Below, one piece after another: positions 1-10,481 of a stretch of DNA of 64,000 nucleotides. Position numbers and translations under genes: made by a program. The first letter of the stretch is position 1; every line of letters starts with the position of its first letter. This DNA is from Utricularia gibba (lineage: Eukaryota; Streptophyta; Magnoliopsida; Lamiales; Lentibulariaceae), in contig NEEC01000015.1 of NCBI GenBank assembly GCA_002189035.1, positions 930,001 through 994,000 on the forward strand, given 5' to 3'. The notes beneath the pieces are model-generated. The model searched no databases and was not told the DNA's origin. It was given only the letters and a program-made list of their open reading frames with translations.

Positions 1-1915
1 AGCCAACAAGGATGAAGGCAAGAATTAGCAATATGAGACATGCTAGAAACGTTTTGCTTTGTGTGAAGTTCTTTCTAGTAGTGTTCCCATCACAGAGGCT
101 CAATCCAGAGTTCATCAATCTTTGGCTGCCTGCACTGTTTGCTTCAACGCATAGACCTTTGTTCCCTAAGAAAGCCTTGTAACCAGCCACAGCGAGGAAA
201 TAGGAGGGAACACTTCCATACAGAGAATTATCTGAAAGATCAATGGATGACAGTTTAAGTTTGTCAAAATCTTTTGGAATTGGCCCATTGAGATAATTTC
301 TTGAGAGATTCAATGAGTTGAGTGAAGCCATTTTTGATAAGGTGCTAGGAATATGACCACTGAGGGAGTTTTTGGCAAGATTCAACTCCACAAGCCGAGA
401 ACAATCGGCCAACTCTGAAGGTATTGGTCCATTGAATTCATTTTCCTCCAAATGCAGAGATGATATCTGCCTTAAAGCTCCAATTTCTAATGGGATTCTT
501 CCAGAGAAACTGTTGTTATCCAGATATATTCTTTCCAAATGCAAAAGCTTGCCGATTTCCTTTGGTAGATCTCCAGAAAGTCTGTTGTTCGACAGCATTA
601 GCTCATTCAGTTGTGCAGCAGCACCAATAGATGGTGATATTCCTCCTGCAAAATCATTGTTGCTAAAATCTAAAACTTCTAAACTTGGAAGTGACCATAC
701 CCCTTCAGGAATCACCCCTTCAAGCCTATTCAAATTGATTCTAAACCTCCGTAGAGGCTTACATTGAGCATAAGTATCTGGCAATACCCCAGAAAAATTG
801 TTCTGCAAAGCAAGCAAGAATTGCAGATTCCCATTTTGACACAAGTACTTGGGAAACGAACCAGTAAACAGGTTCTCGGAGATGTCAATGAGGTTTAAAG
901 GTGAAAAGCGGCCAAGATCTTGTGGGAATTCTCCCCAAAAGTTGTTCCTGTATATGGAGAAGTCAATAAGATGCCGCATCTCTCCAAATGCTGATGGGAT
1001 TTCCCCTGAGAAGTTGTTCTTGAACAAGTGGAACACAGTCAACTTCTTCAAATTGGCTACCTCAGGTGGGATTTTTCCATACATTTGGTTGGCAGAAATA
1101 TCAAACTCCTCCAGCAAGCTCAGGTTTGCAAGCTCAACAGGTATTTCACCAGTCAGGTTATTCTTATACAACTCAATCTTCACAAGATTCTTAAGTCTAC
1201 CTATTGAAGTTGGAAATTTCCCAGAAATCTGGTTCTTGCATATGTCCAGTGTTCCTAGTGCTTCTAAATCAAAGATAGATTCTGGAATCACTCCCCTCAA
1301 ATTGGAGCCAGCAAGATAAAGGAAGGACAACTTCTTTAACTTCCCCAGGCTTTCAGGGATTTCACCCTCATCGAAGTTATTGTCACCGAGGCTCAGCTGA
1401 ACCAGATCAGTCAAGTTTCCAACCCAACTTGGGAATGGCCCAGTAAACTCATTATCCGCCAAATCAAGAATCTCAAGCCTTTTAACACCAGAAAAATCTG
1501 GAATGCTGCCATTCAAGTAATTATTAGAAACGTTCAAAACTCGAAGATTTATGCAGTTGCTAAGTACAACTGGTAGACTTCCTGAAAGAAGATTTTCTGG
1601 CAATACCAGCGAAGTAAGACTCTCCAGCACAGAAAGTGAAGGTGAAATCACGCCTGAAAGGGACTTATTGTCGAGAGAGATTTCGACTACAAGTCCAGTT
1701 GTTTTATCGCAAACAACCCCATAGAATTGGCAAGGAGAGCTGGCATCTTTCCAGGATTCCAAGTAGTTCAAAGGATCAACAATCTGTTTCTTGAATTCTA
1801 ACAAAGCATCTGCCTCTTGTTTAAGACCAGAGCATACCTGGGTAACATAACAGAGAATCAACAAGATGGTAAGAAGAATCTGGATGGCAATCGGCTTTCT
1901 TGAGGGTGCTTCCAT
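1..1915 (-). CDS. CEPR2: CEPR2-type LRR receptor kinase, ectodomain (3' part off the left edge)
   Basis: One uninterrupted reading frame runs leftward from the ATG at 1915 to the window edge (about 638 residues). It starts with a hydrophobic signal peptide, an LRR N-terminal cap with the SPC...C pattern, and then about 20 plant-type LRRs with the LxxNxLxGxIP consensus. A C-terminal cap follows, and then a transmembrane segment (FLACLILLILAF) at bases 1 to 50. The cytoplasmic kinase domain must lie beyond base 1. The order and wording of the repeats match Arabidopsis CEPR2, a receptor for C-terminally encoded peptides in root-to-shoot nitrogen-demand signalling. The product should sit in the plasma membrane. 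I cannot fully exclude the paralogue CEPR1 or another HAESA-clade receptor. No frameshift was seen in this part. Confidence 0.9.
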   Translation of the reverse strand, partial: MEAPSRKPIAIQILLTILLILCYVTQVCSGLKQEADALLEFKKQIVDPLNYLESWKDASSPCQFYGVVCDKTTGLVVEISLDNKSLSGVISPSLSVLESLTSLVLPENLLSGSLPVVLSNCINLRVLNVSNNYLNGSIPDFSGVKRLEILDLADNEFTGPFPSWVGNLTDLVQLSLGDNNFDEGEIPESLGKLKKLSFLYLAGSNLRGVIPESIFDLEALGTLDICKNQISGKFPTSIGRLKNLVKIELYKNNLTGEIPVELANLSLLEEFDISANQMYGKIPPEVANLKKLTVFHLFKNNFSGEIPSAFGEMRHLIDFSIYRNNFWGEFPQDLGRFSPLNLIDISENLFTGSFPKYLCQNGNLQFLLALQNNFSGVLPDTYAQCKPLRRFRINLNRLEGVIPEGVWSLPSLEVLDFSNNDFAGGISPSIGAAAQLNELMLSNNRLSGDLPKEIGKLLHLERIYLDNNSFSGRIPLEIGALRQISSLHLEENEFNGPIPSELADCSRLVELNLAKNSLSGHIPSTLSKMASLNSLNLSRNYLNGPIPKDFDKLKLSSIDLSDNSLYGSVPSYFLAVAGYKAFLGNKGLCVEANSAGSQRLMNSGLSLCDGNTTRKNFTQSKTFLACLILLILAFILVG

Positions 1916-4011
1916 TATGCAATTATTGGGACAAGTCAAGTCTCTCTTCATAAGTTTGAAAATCCAGACTTGATACAATTGTCACGCGTCCATGCTTGAC
2001 AGAGTACGATAAACACTAGCAGCACCCGACAGAGTCTGCAGTCTGCACCACATAAATGGGTGTAAAACAATAGAATACGCAATAAAGTTGCAGTGCAAGA
2101 TAAGAATGAAGATAGCAGACTATAGATATAAAAGCATCAACTTTTAAACCATCAAAGCAAACGGAATAGCAGCAAAACTTGAAATCTATAAAGCTCAAAC
2201 TTTCTCTTACCAAGAAGAAGGGATCCCAGTTAACCTTAAATCTCCCAACATTTGGTTCCAAGCACCAAGCAGCAGCTTCAAATTACATATCTAGACCACC
2301 AGGAAGAAGCGAACAAAACACAATGAGCGGAATCCCTCACACCCAACAACTAACAGAAAAAGAATGGCATTCAATATAATGCGGATGAACGAGACACAGA
2401 AGAAGACGAAATGATGGTGCATCAATGACGTTTTTTTTTTCTTTTTGGTTCATTGAACTCGGGGACCGATGCAAGTGGGTATTGATGATGATGAAAGGAC
2501 GGAGGGCCAGGGCAAGAGAAGATAAGCCGTAGCACACCGACGGCAACGCATCACGATTTCCATTAACTTCAATCATCACGAGCGCAAAGCCCACACATGT
2601 TGCAGTGTAGGACCTCACAAAGCAAAAAGACGAGGCCGACAATTTTGTCTTTGGACGGATTCCAAAAGCATAAACACAACTTAAAATTTTGTGCTTTCGT
2701 TTCCAGTAGCCGCCAATTGACAGTTTCCCGGCGAGTTTGCCTTATCTCCGTCCAGCCCTCCACGTCTTCCTCCCCGTTTCCACATTCTTCAGTTGAAAAG
2801 CCACCAACCAGTACCCCCTTCGCCCCGCTTACTACAATCATGCGCTTGTCTTTCCTCTTTCAACCAGCCTTACGATCCAGAATTCGATTCGTATAATGTT
2901 AATACATCGAATCTTAAATATGGGTAATTACTTCATTTAAAAACAATAAATTATTATAAATTATTTGAGAATGAGTTTAAAATACCTAATAAAAAAATCC
3001 CTCGAAATAAATGATGGTATTACAAAGTCAGCATTCCCATAATCATGTGGGGTTCACTGGTGGGTGAGAATATCTGGTCTTAATATGCAAAAAAAAGGAT
3101 AAAACGAAATACATTTATGATTTTGTTTGGAATATTCCAAAAATATATATTTATATTTATATTTAATATTGCACAAAAGTAACTAAATTGGAAAGTGAGC
3201 ACATGCATATAGTCGTCAAGTCCAATACACGTTTTATTTAAAAACTATGCAATAAACATTCTTAGGACCTTGAATATAACTTAATTAATAATGTAATATT
3301 TTTTAATTTTATTTAGCATTGTTCGGTTAAATTAATATTTAAACTATTTTCATATTAATTATATTTATAGATCAGATACCTGTATTATTTTTATATTATT
3401 ACTACCCAATTTTGTAAACATTTTGTATATTAAAAAGTAAATAAAGCACAAAATTGTACGAATTTAAATATATGATATATAATGCAATAAATAGGATGAC
3501 TCATGTATTAAATTGTAGGTAATTAATGGGACCCATTTGACAACCAATAGAATAGCTCCCACCAAAGTACTTCATGATTTAAAAAAATCCAGCCATCACT
3601 TGCAAGGGGTACAAATTGAAAGTGTAGTATATGATGATCAGCATGATATGTGTACTTTATTGTATTTAAAGAAAAACAGCTTATCATGGCAAGGACTAAG
3701 TTCATCCTTTTTTGGGAGATTTTTGTTAATTCTAGATATTTAGTAAAATATGTTAATTAATTTTTTTATGTTTAATTAAAATAAAAGTTGCACATGTGTG
3801 ATAATGCCTAGAGACGTTGCCCACAAAACAAGCTTATGATGATAAACTATGATTGGTTTATTTTTCCCCGTGACACTTTAACATTAGAAAATAATTTCGA
3901 TATAAAATGGGGTCCCACATTTAGGCAAGGACTAAGTCTCACAAACCCCCACCGTACGTAGACACGTCCATTGAGACCTTATCCAACGAACGGAGGAAAT
4001 AATACACCCCA
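1916..4011. other. Intergenic: CEPR2 upstream region
   Basis: No gene is supported here. Bases 1916-2900 have moderate GC and contain several short open frames on both strands that overlap each other and resemble no family; this is probably the CEPR2 leader and promoter. From about 2900 the sequence becomes strongly AT-rich with poly-A and poly-T runs. Confidence 0.6.
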
Positions 4012-4014
4012 TAA

Positions 4015-4304
4015 GAGCATCTTTACCAGTTTCCGGAAATGCTGACGTGGCATTTTCGGAAATGGGAAAATGTTTTTGGAAACCACTACACTAGTTTTTA
4101 ATTTTTTACGGAAACGAAATGAGTAAATTTGGTTTTCTTTCGTAAATCGTTTAAAATATAATTTATACTATTTATTTTAATGTTATTTTAATATTATGAT
4201 TTCTAAAAATTGATACAAAGTTAAAGAAAACTTAATAAAGAAAACCCAATAACTCAATTTCGGAAATATCAAGTCATCATTTTTGGATATTGATAAAGAT
4301 GGTA
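4015..4304. mobile_element. Putative Tourist-like (PIF/Harbinger) MITE
   Basis: A 290 bp element starts GAGCATCTTTACCAG and ends in a diverged inverted copy (about 15 of 22 positions match). It is flanked by TAA on both sides (4012-4014 and 4305-4307), the target-site duplication expected for PIF/Harbinger elements. Just inside the left end lies a near-perfect palindrome around TTTCCGGAAATGC / GCATTTTCGGAAA. It has no coding capacity, as expected for a MITE. The divergence of the ends means this is an old copy, and the call rests on a single instance. Confidence 0.5.
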
Positions 4305-4307
4305 TAA

Positions 4308-5960
4308 TGATGTGGCTTGCTCATCCCTCCAAGTCCGCCCAATCAACCTATAATTGACAAGAACTCAAGCCCAACTAACTATTTTTCAAGGCATGCTTAA
4401 TGGGCCAACAAGTTCGATATGCAACTTCAATTCCATATTGAACTTGAGAAGTTTGAATGAATTGGACAATGGTGAATTATAAGATAAGAATTAAATAGTA
4501 TTCATAAAAGAATATTTTTTTATATCAAATATGATTTTTCATATTAGATTTTTAAAATATAAAAAATCATAGTAATAATCTATCAAAATAGTTCCAGTCC
4601 ATGCATATGAAGTCTCATATCGTTTAGTTGAGTTTGGAATTCTCGCAATTTTAATCAAAATAACAACTTCAACCACATATATATTTTCATAAAATTTAGA
4701 TTTTTTTCTGTAATCTTAAAAAAATATTTATATTTTCTATCGTTTTTTAATCATATAAATTCAAAACATGAAGTGATTCTAAGTCAATTTTAAAAAGAGA
4801 AATTTTTTGCAGCATCGTCACAGATCCATTAGATGTATACATCATCAATTAATTAATAAATGTATTTATTTTTTTGGTGGTTGAGTTATCACACAATTGT
4901 CGTTTGTTAGGTCAGAGGAAAGCATATGCCCCCAACAACCATCAGCAGTCACCATCATTAGGTTTGATTTTTTTGTTTTTTTCACATATATTATTATTCT
5001 TTAAAATTAACTATCATTATCCATTAGTATCAAATAATCATCTATTAGTCTATTGGGTATTCGATACCATTTCCATAACCAATACGTGGTATTGAATATT
5101 GAAATTTCCATAAAATTTAATATCATTGTTTATTCGAAATCTATTTCAAAATATAGAATAAAATCATAAATGTGTAGATAAATATCAGATAATAATAAAA
5201 AATAATTTCGAAAGTATTACTACAAAAACAACTTTAAACTTATCTAAAAACGTAAGAAAACAAGTGTGTACAAGAGCATAGAAAATATGTAATTAACACT
5301 ACTAATCGTAAAAAAATATTAAATATTTAAAAAATTCTAATTTTACAAGATGATAATAATCATTTTTTGACTTAAAATTGTTAAAAACTATATGCTATCA
5401 TTAACATAAAATCATTTTTCGAATTCCAATCATCTGAGGAATAGTTTATCATATTTCAACAGATCGCTTCGAAGCGAACTTTGTAAGGTATTCTTCAATT
5501 ATAATTATTTCGATATAGTTATTGATAGTTTTAAAATAAGATATAAAAAAAAGATTAATGGCCAATATATAAATAATACTTTTTAATATTTACAATCTTG
5601 TTATCATTTTAAAATTTCAATATTTTAAATAAATAGAATTTTTAATTTGTAGTAAATGTTGAGTATTGAAAATTTATGATTTTAAATATTATTTTCAGTT
5701 ATTGAATAATAAATATCAAAATAATACAAATGAATATATTATTAATAAAATGTCTACATAAAATGGTGCAAGGATCAGTTATCCTTCGAAAATGTAGGTG
5801 CGTTATTAATAATTAATACTCCTATGTTAACATAGGGGTGATTTAGAAATCTGGCCACTGTCATCGGACTGTGTGAGAAATCTGGCCAGCCAACGTGAAA
5901 AAAAATGTTGTTAGTATGTCTGTAAATCACTACATCACTCCTCTGGTTGGCCGTCCTCTA
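4308..5960. other. AT-rich intergenic DNA and invertase promoter
   Basis: No coding sequence is supported. Most of this stretch is low-complexity AT. Two perfect palindromes stand out: TCGCTTCGAAGCGA at 5464-5477 and CCTATGTTAACATAGG at 5821-5836. A 13 bp direct repeat, AGAAATCTGGCCA, occurs at 5845-5857 and 5876-5888, about 100 bp upstream of the probable TATA box of the invertase gene. Confidence 0.6.
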
Positions 5961-5961
5961 T

Positions 5962-5968
5962 TATAAAG
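5962..5968 (+). promoter_or_regulatory. TATA box, invertase gene
   Basis: TATAAAG in a CTATTATAAAGC context, at the change from AT-rich DNA to pyrimidine-rich leader. It would place transcription start near 5990. The leader to the ATG at 6670 is long and probably contains an intron; a plausible acceptor is TTTTGGTGTAG ending near 6639. Confidence 0.5.
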
Positions 5969-6662
5969 CTAACCGCAGGGGCTATGTTTTCCTTTTCCTT
6001 CTCTTCGCCGGTTTCGCGACCTTTCCTCCGGCCGTCCTCCGCCCCGGCGAATCTCGATTTCTTTTGTTTTCTTTGGTACTATCCATTTTTCCCGATTCAT
6101 AAAAGATTGTACGTTTATGGACCACACTCACAAGCAGTGAAGTCTGGATCCCTCACTGAATCTTGTTCTTTTCCATCCTTTCTCGCTTGCATTTCCCTTT
6201 TTTTATGTTCTTCTGATCATTCTCTCGTGTTTTATAGCTTCATTGTATCCGGATCTTGTCTAGTTTGGTACGTGTTTCTGTTGATTCATTGTGGCTGGTG
6301 CTTCTTCTTCTTCTTCTTCTTCTTAATTTGTGTGTGCTCAGCGGGATTCGGTTTATAGAGTTTAGATTTCTCTACTAAGGATATATTGCTACCATCTGTT
6401 TTGAATGAGTTTCTTCGATGCGTTATCTAATGCATCACCGGATGTGGCCTTTGCTTAGGGTCAATTTTTGTTGGAATAAGTATTAGGCTGTATGCTGTAT
6501 TTGTAAGTAAAAAATTATTTATGTTGTGTATTGAATGTCGTGTGTTCTCCTTAAAGTTGTATCTCTTATGCTCATGGTATGCATTTGAATTTCAAATGTG
6601 TCATTATGCCCTCAACACAAAATGCTCGTTTTGGTGTAGATCGTATTGTTTTGGATCATCAT

Positions 6663-6677
6663 ATGCTGAATGGATAA
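6663..6677 (+). promoter_or_regulatory. Four-codon uORF overlapping the invertase start codon
   Basis: ATG CTG AAT GGA TAA begins 7 bases before the invertase ATG and ends inside codon 3 of it, in a different frame. If retained in the mature leader, ribosomes starting here would pass the main start codon. Confidence 0.5.
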
Positions 6678-8626
6678 TTTTAAGAGTGCTGGTGGTTTCG
6701 GGGGTGGAATGGATGCACCAAAGGGATTGGGGCTTAGAAATGTGAGCTCCCATTGCTCACTGTCAGAAATGGATGATTTTGATTTCTCGAAGCTGCATGA
6801 TAGGCCAAGGTTGAATATTGACAGGCAGAGATCATTTGATGAGAGATCTCTTAGTGAACTATCAATTGGTTTTCCCAGAGGGTTGGATATGTACGAGGGT
6901 GTATATTCACCTGGTAGATCAGGATTCGACACCCCTGCATCATCTACGAGGAATTCATTTGAACCACATCCTATGGTTGCAGAGGCCTGGGAAGCCCTCC
7001 GCCGGTCTATGGTGTACTTTCGTGGCCAGCCAGTTGGCACAATTGCCGCTTATGATCATGCTTCTGAGGAGGTCTTAAATTATGATCAGGTAAAACCTAT
7101 TGTTCTGGAACTGGGTGTTGGCTTTGATGGGTAGTATTTTATCAGATTTGAAATGTTAGCTGATATTTCCTCTGATGGCAGGTCTTTGTCCGAGATTTTT
7201 TTCCGAGTGCACTGGCCTTCTTGATGAACGGTGAGTCAGATATCGTAAAGAATTTCCTGATGAAGACTCTTCAGCTTCAGGGGTGGGAAAAAAGGTTGAT
7301 AGATTCAAGCTTGGAGAGGGTGCCATGCCTGCCAGTTTCAAGGTGCTCCATGATCCAGTTCGCAAGACAGACAGTATAATAGCAGATTTTGGAGAAAGTG
7401 CTATTGGTAGAGTGGCCCCTGTTGATTCTGGCTTTTGGTGGATAATCCTACTTCGGGCTTATACAAAGTCAACTGGTGACTTAACTCTGTCTGAAACACC
7501 TGAGTGTCAAAAGGGGATGAGACTTATTCTGAGCTTGTGTCTTTCAGAAGGTTTTGACACATTTCCTACTTTGCTCTGTGCTGATGGTTGCTCCATGATT
7601 GATCGTCGGATGGTGAGGTGCATTGCGCCTTTTTTTTTTTTTATTGAACATTGTTTGTATTATTGATAATTTCCGGTCTGTTGTTTTTTCAGGGAGTTTA
7701 TGGTTATCCCATTGAGATCCAAGCCCTCTTTTTCATGGCATTGAGATCTGCACTTGCTATGCTGAAACATGATGCTGAAGGGAAAGAGTTTGTTGAGAGA
7801 ATTGTGAAGCGCCTTCATGCTTTGAGTTACCACATGAGGAGTTATTTTTGGATCGACTTTCAGCAACTAAACGACATATATCGGTACAAAACTGAGGAAT
7901 ACTCCCACACAGCAGTTAACAAATTCAACGTGATCCCTGATTCTATCCCCGATTGGGTGTTTGACTTCATGCCAACTCGTGGTGGCTATTTTGTTGGAAA
8001 TGTGAGCCCGGCGAGAATGGATTTCAGATGGTTTGCTTTAGGTAACTGTGTTGCCATATTGTCATGTCTTGCAACTGCTGAGCAAGCTTCTGCTATCATG
8101 GACCTTATCGAGGCAAGGTGGGAGGAACTCGTTGGAGAAATGCCATTAAAAATATGCTATCCTGCTATTGAAAACCATGAGTGGCGGATCGTAACTGGTT
8201 GTGATCCAAAGAACACACGATGGAGTTATCACAACGGGGGCTCTTGGCCAGGTCCTCATCCTTCTTTCTCATTCACCCTCCATGTTTCCCTTGAAATTTC
8301 CAGTGACTGATACTACGTGCCACCGTGCAGTGCTTTTATGGCTAGTGACGGCTGCTTGCATAAAAACTGGACGGCCTCAAATTGCACGGCGGGCCATCGA
8401 TCTTGCAGAGAGCCGTCTGCTAAAGGACAGTTGGCCTGAGTACTACGATGGTAAGCTTGGACGATACATCGGGAAGCAGGCTCGAAAATTCCAGACATGG
8501 TCCATCGCAGGATATCTAGTGGCGAAGATGATGCTCGAGGATCCTTCCCATTTAGGCATGATATCCCTGGAGGAAGACAAGAAAATGAAGCCCCTCATCA
8601 AAAGATCCTCATCCTGGACCTGCTAA
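6670..8626 (+). CDS. A/N-INV: Alkaline/neutral invertase (GH100), cytosolic type; one frameshift
   Basis: Hydrolyses sucrose to glucose and fructose in the cytosol. Exons: 6670-7089, 7182-7612, 7693-8251 and 8331-8626, about 568 residues, normal for the cytosolic beta-clade (no transit peptide; it opens MDNFKSAGG). Near-invariant GH100 blocks are present: YDQVFVRDF across the first junction, [74 protein letters not shown] and the C-terminal SSWTC. In exon 2 the frame shifts inside an A6 run at 7288-7293; seven A are needed to join LQLQGWEK to VDRFKLGEG. Intron 3 is only 79 bp. It matches At1g72000 (A/N-InvF) in type and neighbourhood, as I remember that locus. The frameshift is probably a sequencing error. 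Confidence 0.92.
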
Positions 8627-9417
8627 GGGAATCAGATGTGAGTCCCATTGTTATCATTCATCATTAAAATAAGTTGAGCCAGAACAACCTCGATCATTTT
8701 CAACCTCTTTCTTCCTTGTTTTTTTCCACCTAATCTCTTTAGACCAACTCCAGCATCTCCTCCTCAACAAGCATCCCCACTTCAGCTTCCCACTGCTGCA
8801 GCACACCATGGAAGTTGCTCTTCTTTTCCTTTCTTATTGTCGTTATTGTGCTCAAGGGACTCTTCATCTCGTCCATTCCATTGCATTTTGATTTGAAAAA
8901 CCATGCTTTTAGTTCCCCAAGTGTTAGCTATCTCCATGATTGATTATTGCAGAGATAGGGCCAGTAAACGAATGGTGTCTGTGCTGAGATGTATCCATTA
9001 GCCTGTTGCTTGCTTTATTTTTAAAGGGACTTGGGATATTTACCTTTTGGCTGGTGAGAATGACATCTCATCCTCTAACAAGCATTGTGTGCAGGTAGGG
9101 AGGTGTTAGCAGTAGAACCAGTAAAAGTTTACTGCCTAATGAATTGTATGTAAATGAAGGTTTGTGTGCATGTTGCAGTGATTTGTAAGAAAGTGAGGAG
9201 GTTGGTGAGCTGTTTTCACAGTGGTTGGTGTGGTGCTGCCGTGTCCGTACGTTTATTTGTTTTTTTAATAATATTAATAATAAATATAGGGATTTTTAAA
9301 TAATGAATTTAAAAAAGAAATAATCCAGTTGTTTTATCATCACCCCCTTCCTTTCTTCCCTCCGAATCCAGCACCACCACCACCCACTGATTCTCCTGTC
9401 TGTTAATCAAAATCAGT
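8627..9417 (+). other. Invertase 3' UTR and TCP promoter/leader
   Basis: No gene is visible. The first part reads as a T-rich 3' UTR. An AT-rich block at 9240-9330 is followed by a CA-rich leader (CACCACCACC) running into the telomere-like repeat. Confidence 0.5.
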
Positions 9418-9419
9418 AA

Positions 9420-9443
9420 CCCTAACCCTAACCCTAACCCTAA
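9420..9443 (+). repeat. Interstitial telomere-like repeat (CCCTAA)4 with adjacent site II element
   Basis: Four perfect CCCTAA hexamers, immediately followed by GGCCCA (9444-9449), the reverse complement of site II TGGGCC. CCCTAA is the vertebrate-type unit, whereas most plants use CCCTAAA. Each AACCCTAA is a telobox, a motif bound in plants by TRB and Pur-alpha-type proteins. The tract lies about 80 bp before the TCP start codon. Site II elements are bound by class I TCP proteins, so self-regulation is possible. Confidence 0.8.
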
Positions 9444-9482
9444 GGCCCAATCACAGGGTTGCTAGTGGTGCTGAGCCTTCCG

Positions 9483-9560
9483 ATGAACAGTAGAGGTCAA
9501 GATGACCCCCTCGTGGTCCATTTATGGGCTCCATCACCGTCTCCATGGACCAATCACTGA
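9483..9560 (+). promoter_or_regulatory. 25-residue uORF overlapping the TCP start codon
   Basis: An ATG at 9483 opens a 25-residue frame that runs past the TCP ATG at 9524 and stops at 9558-9560. A second upstream ATG at 9502 is in yet another frame and also overlaps. Both would compete with the TCP start unless the real transcript begins downstream of them. Confidence 0.45.
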
Positions 9561-10481
9561 ACTCTGCGCCTCACAAATCATCGTCGTCTTCTTCTTCTTC
9601 TCCCTCCATCATGAGCAACACCAAGGATACCGGTATAATCACCGAGAACAAGCCTCCGCCTAAGAAGCCTTCAAAGGACCGCCACACGAAAGTCGATGGG
9701 CGGGGGCGGCGGATTCGGATGCCGGCGTTATGCGCTGCGCGTGTTTTTCAGCTCACCAGAGAACTGGGTCACAAATCTGACGGCGAGACGATTGAGTGGT
9801 TGTTGCAGCAGGCCGAGCCGGCTATCATCGCCGCCACTGGGACGGGTTCCATCCCCGCCAATTTCTCCACTCTTAATTTGTCGCTACGGAGCACGGCGGC
9901 CGCTACCATCTCGGCTCCTTCCTCGAAATCTTCCCCCTTTTCGCCTGGATTGCTAGGGTTCCACAATTTCGGGCAACATCCTGATGATAATTACCTGAAG
10001 AAACGCCTCAGGGAAGACGACGACGAGGCTTCCCCCAAACCAAACGAGCCCGGATCCGAAATTAAATCCGCCGCTCAATCGTCTTCCAATTTCATCCCGG
10101 GTCACGCCTTGTGGGCTGTCCCGAACATTGGCGGAGGAAACGCCTTCTGGATGCTTCCGGTCACCGGAGGAGTCACGGGGACAGTCGAGCAGCAGCAAGA
10201 TTGGGGGTACAAGACATCAAGAATGGGGGATTTGGGTTCCCCAGGGGCGGAAGAGTTCAATTGGGTGGTTCAGTGGTCCAGCAGCAAGGCGGGTGGGGCG
10301 CGGGTGAAGCAGGGGAGCAGGCACCACCACCAACATGGGAATGTTGGGATCCATCAATCCGTACAACAGCGGTAACAGTAGAATTGATCTGGGTATGAAT
10401 TTGTTGGACCACAACAATCAGCCGAACAACAGTGACAGCGGTGGCGAGGAAGACGAAGACGAGCCAAAGGAATCTCAATGA
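9524..10481 (+). CDS. TCP22: Class I TCP transcription factor (TCP8/TCP22 type); frame broken near C-terminus
   Basis: A single-exon gene. Residues about 45-105 form the TCP basic-helix-loop-helix domain, with [20 protein letters not shown], then [20 protein letters not shown], then [18 protein letters not shown]. Downstream are the motifs typical of the TCP8/22/23 group: [30 protein letters not shown] and FWMLPV. The frame from the ATG stops early, but the family's ending is present in other frames: GGRVQLG...VVQQQ (10240-10290), then [10 protein letters not shown] to DEPKESQ with TGA at 10479-10481. Two one-base losses explain this, one in a G5 run between 10202 and 10226 and one in G4 at 10312-10315. 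It is a nuclear regulator of growth and cell-cycle genes. Confidence 0.88.

Noticed and set aside
5984..6358. 124-residue open frame in the invertase leader
   Set aside because: Low-complexity Ser/Phe-rich sequence from pyrimidine repeats, no family match, lies between TATA box and main ATG; most likely 5' UTR and intron.
10300..10320. Single inserted base instead of two losses in TCP
   Set aside because: It would also restore the end, but the middle segment GGRVQLG...VVQQQ matches the family only if two bases were lost; kept as a less likely option.
9524..10375. TCP protein ending at the first stop (QSVQQR)
   Set aside because: The family-typical ending [10 protein letters not shown] to PKESQ lies downstream in another frame, so this end is an artefact of the frame break.
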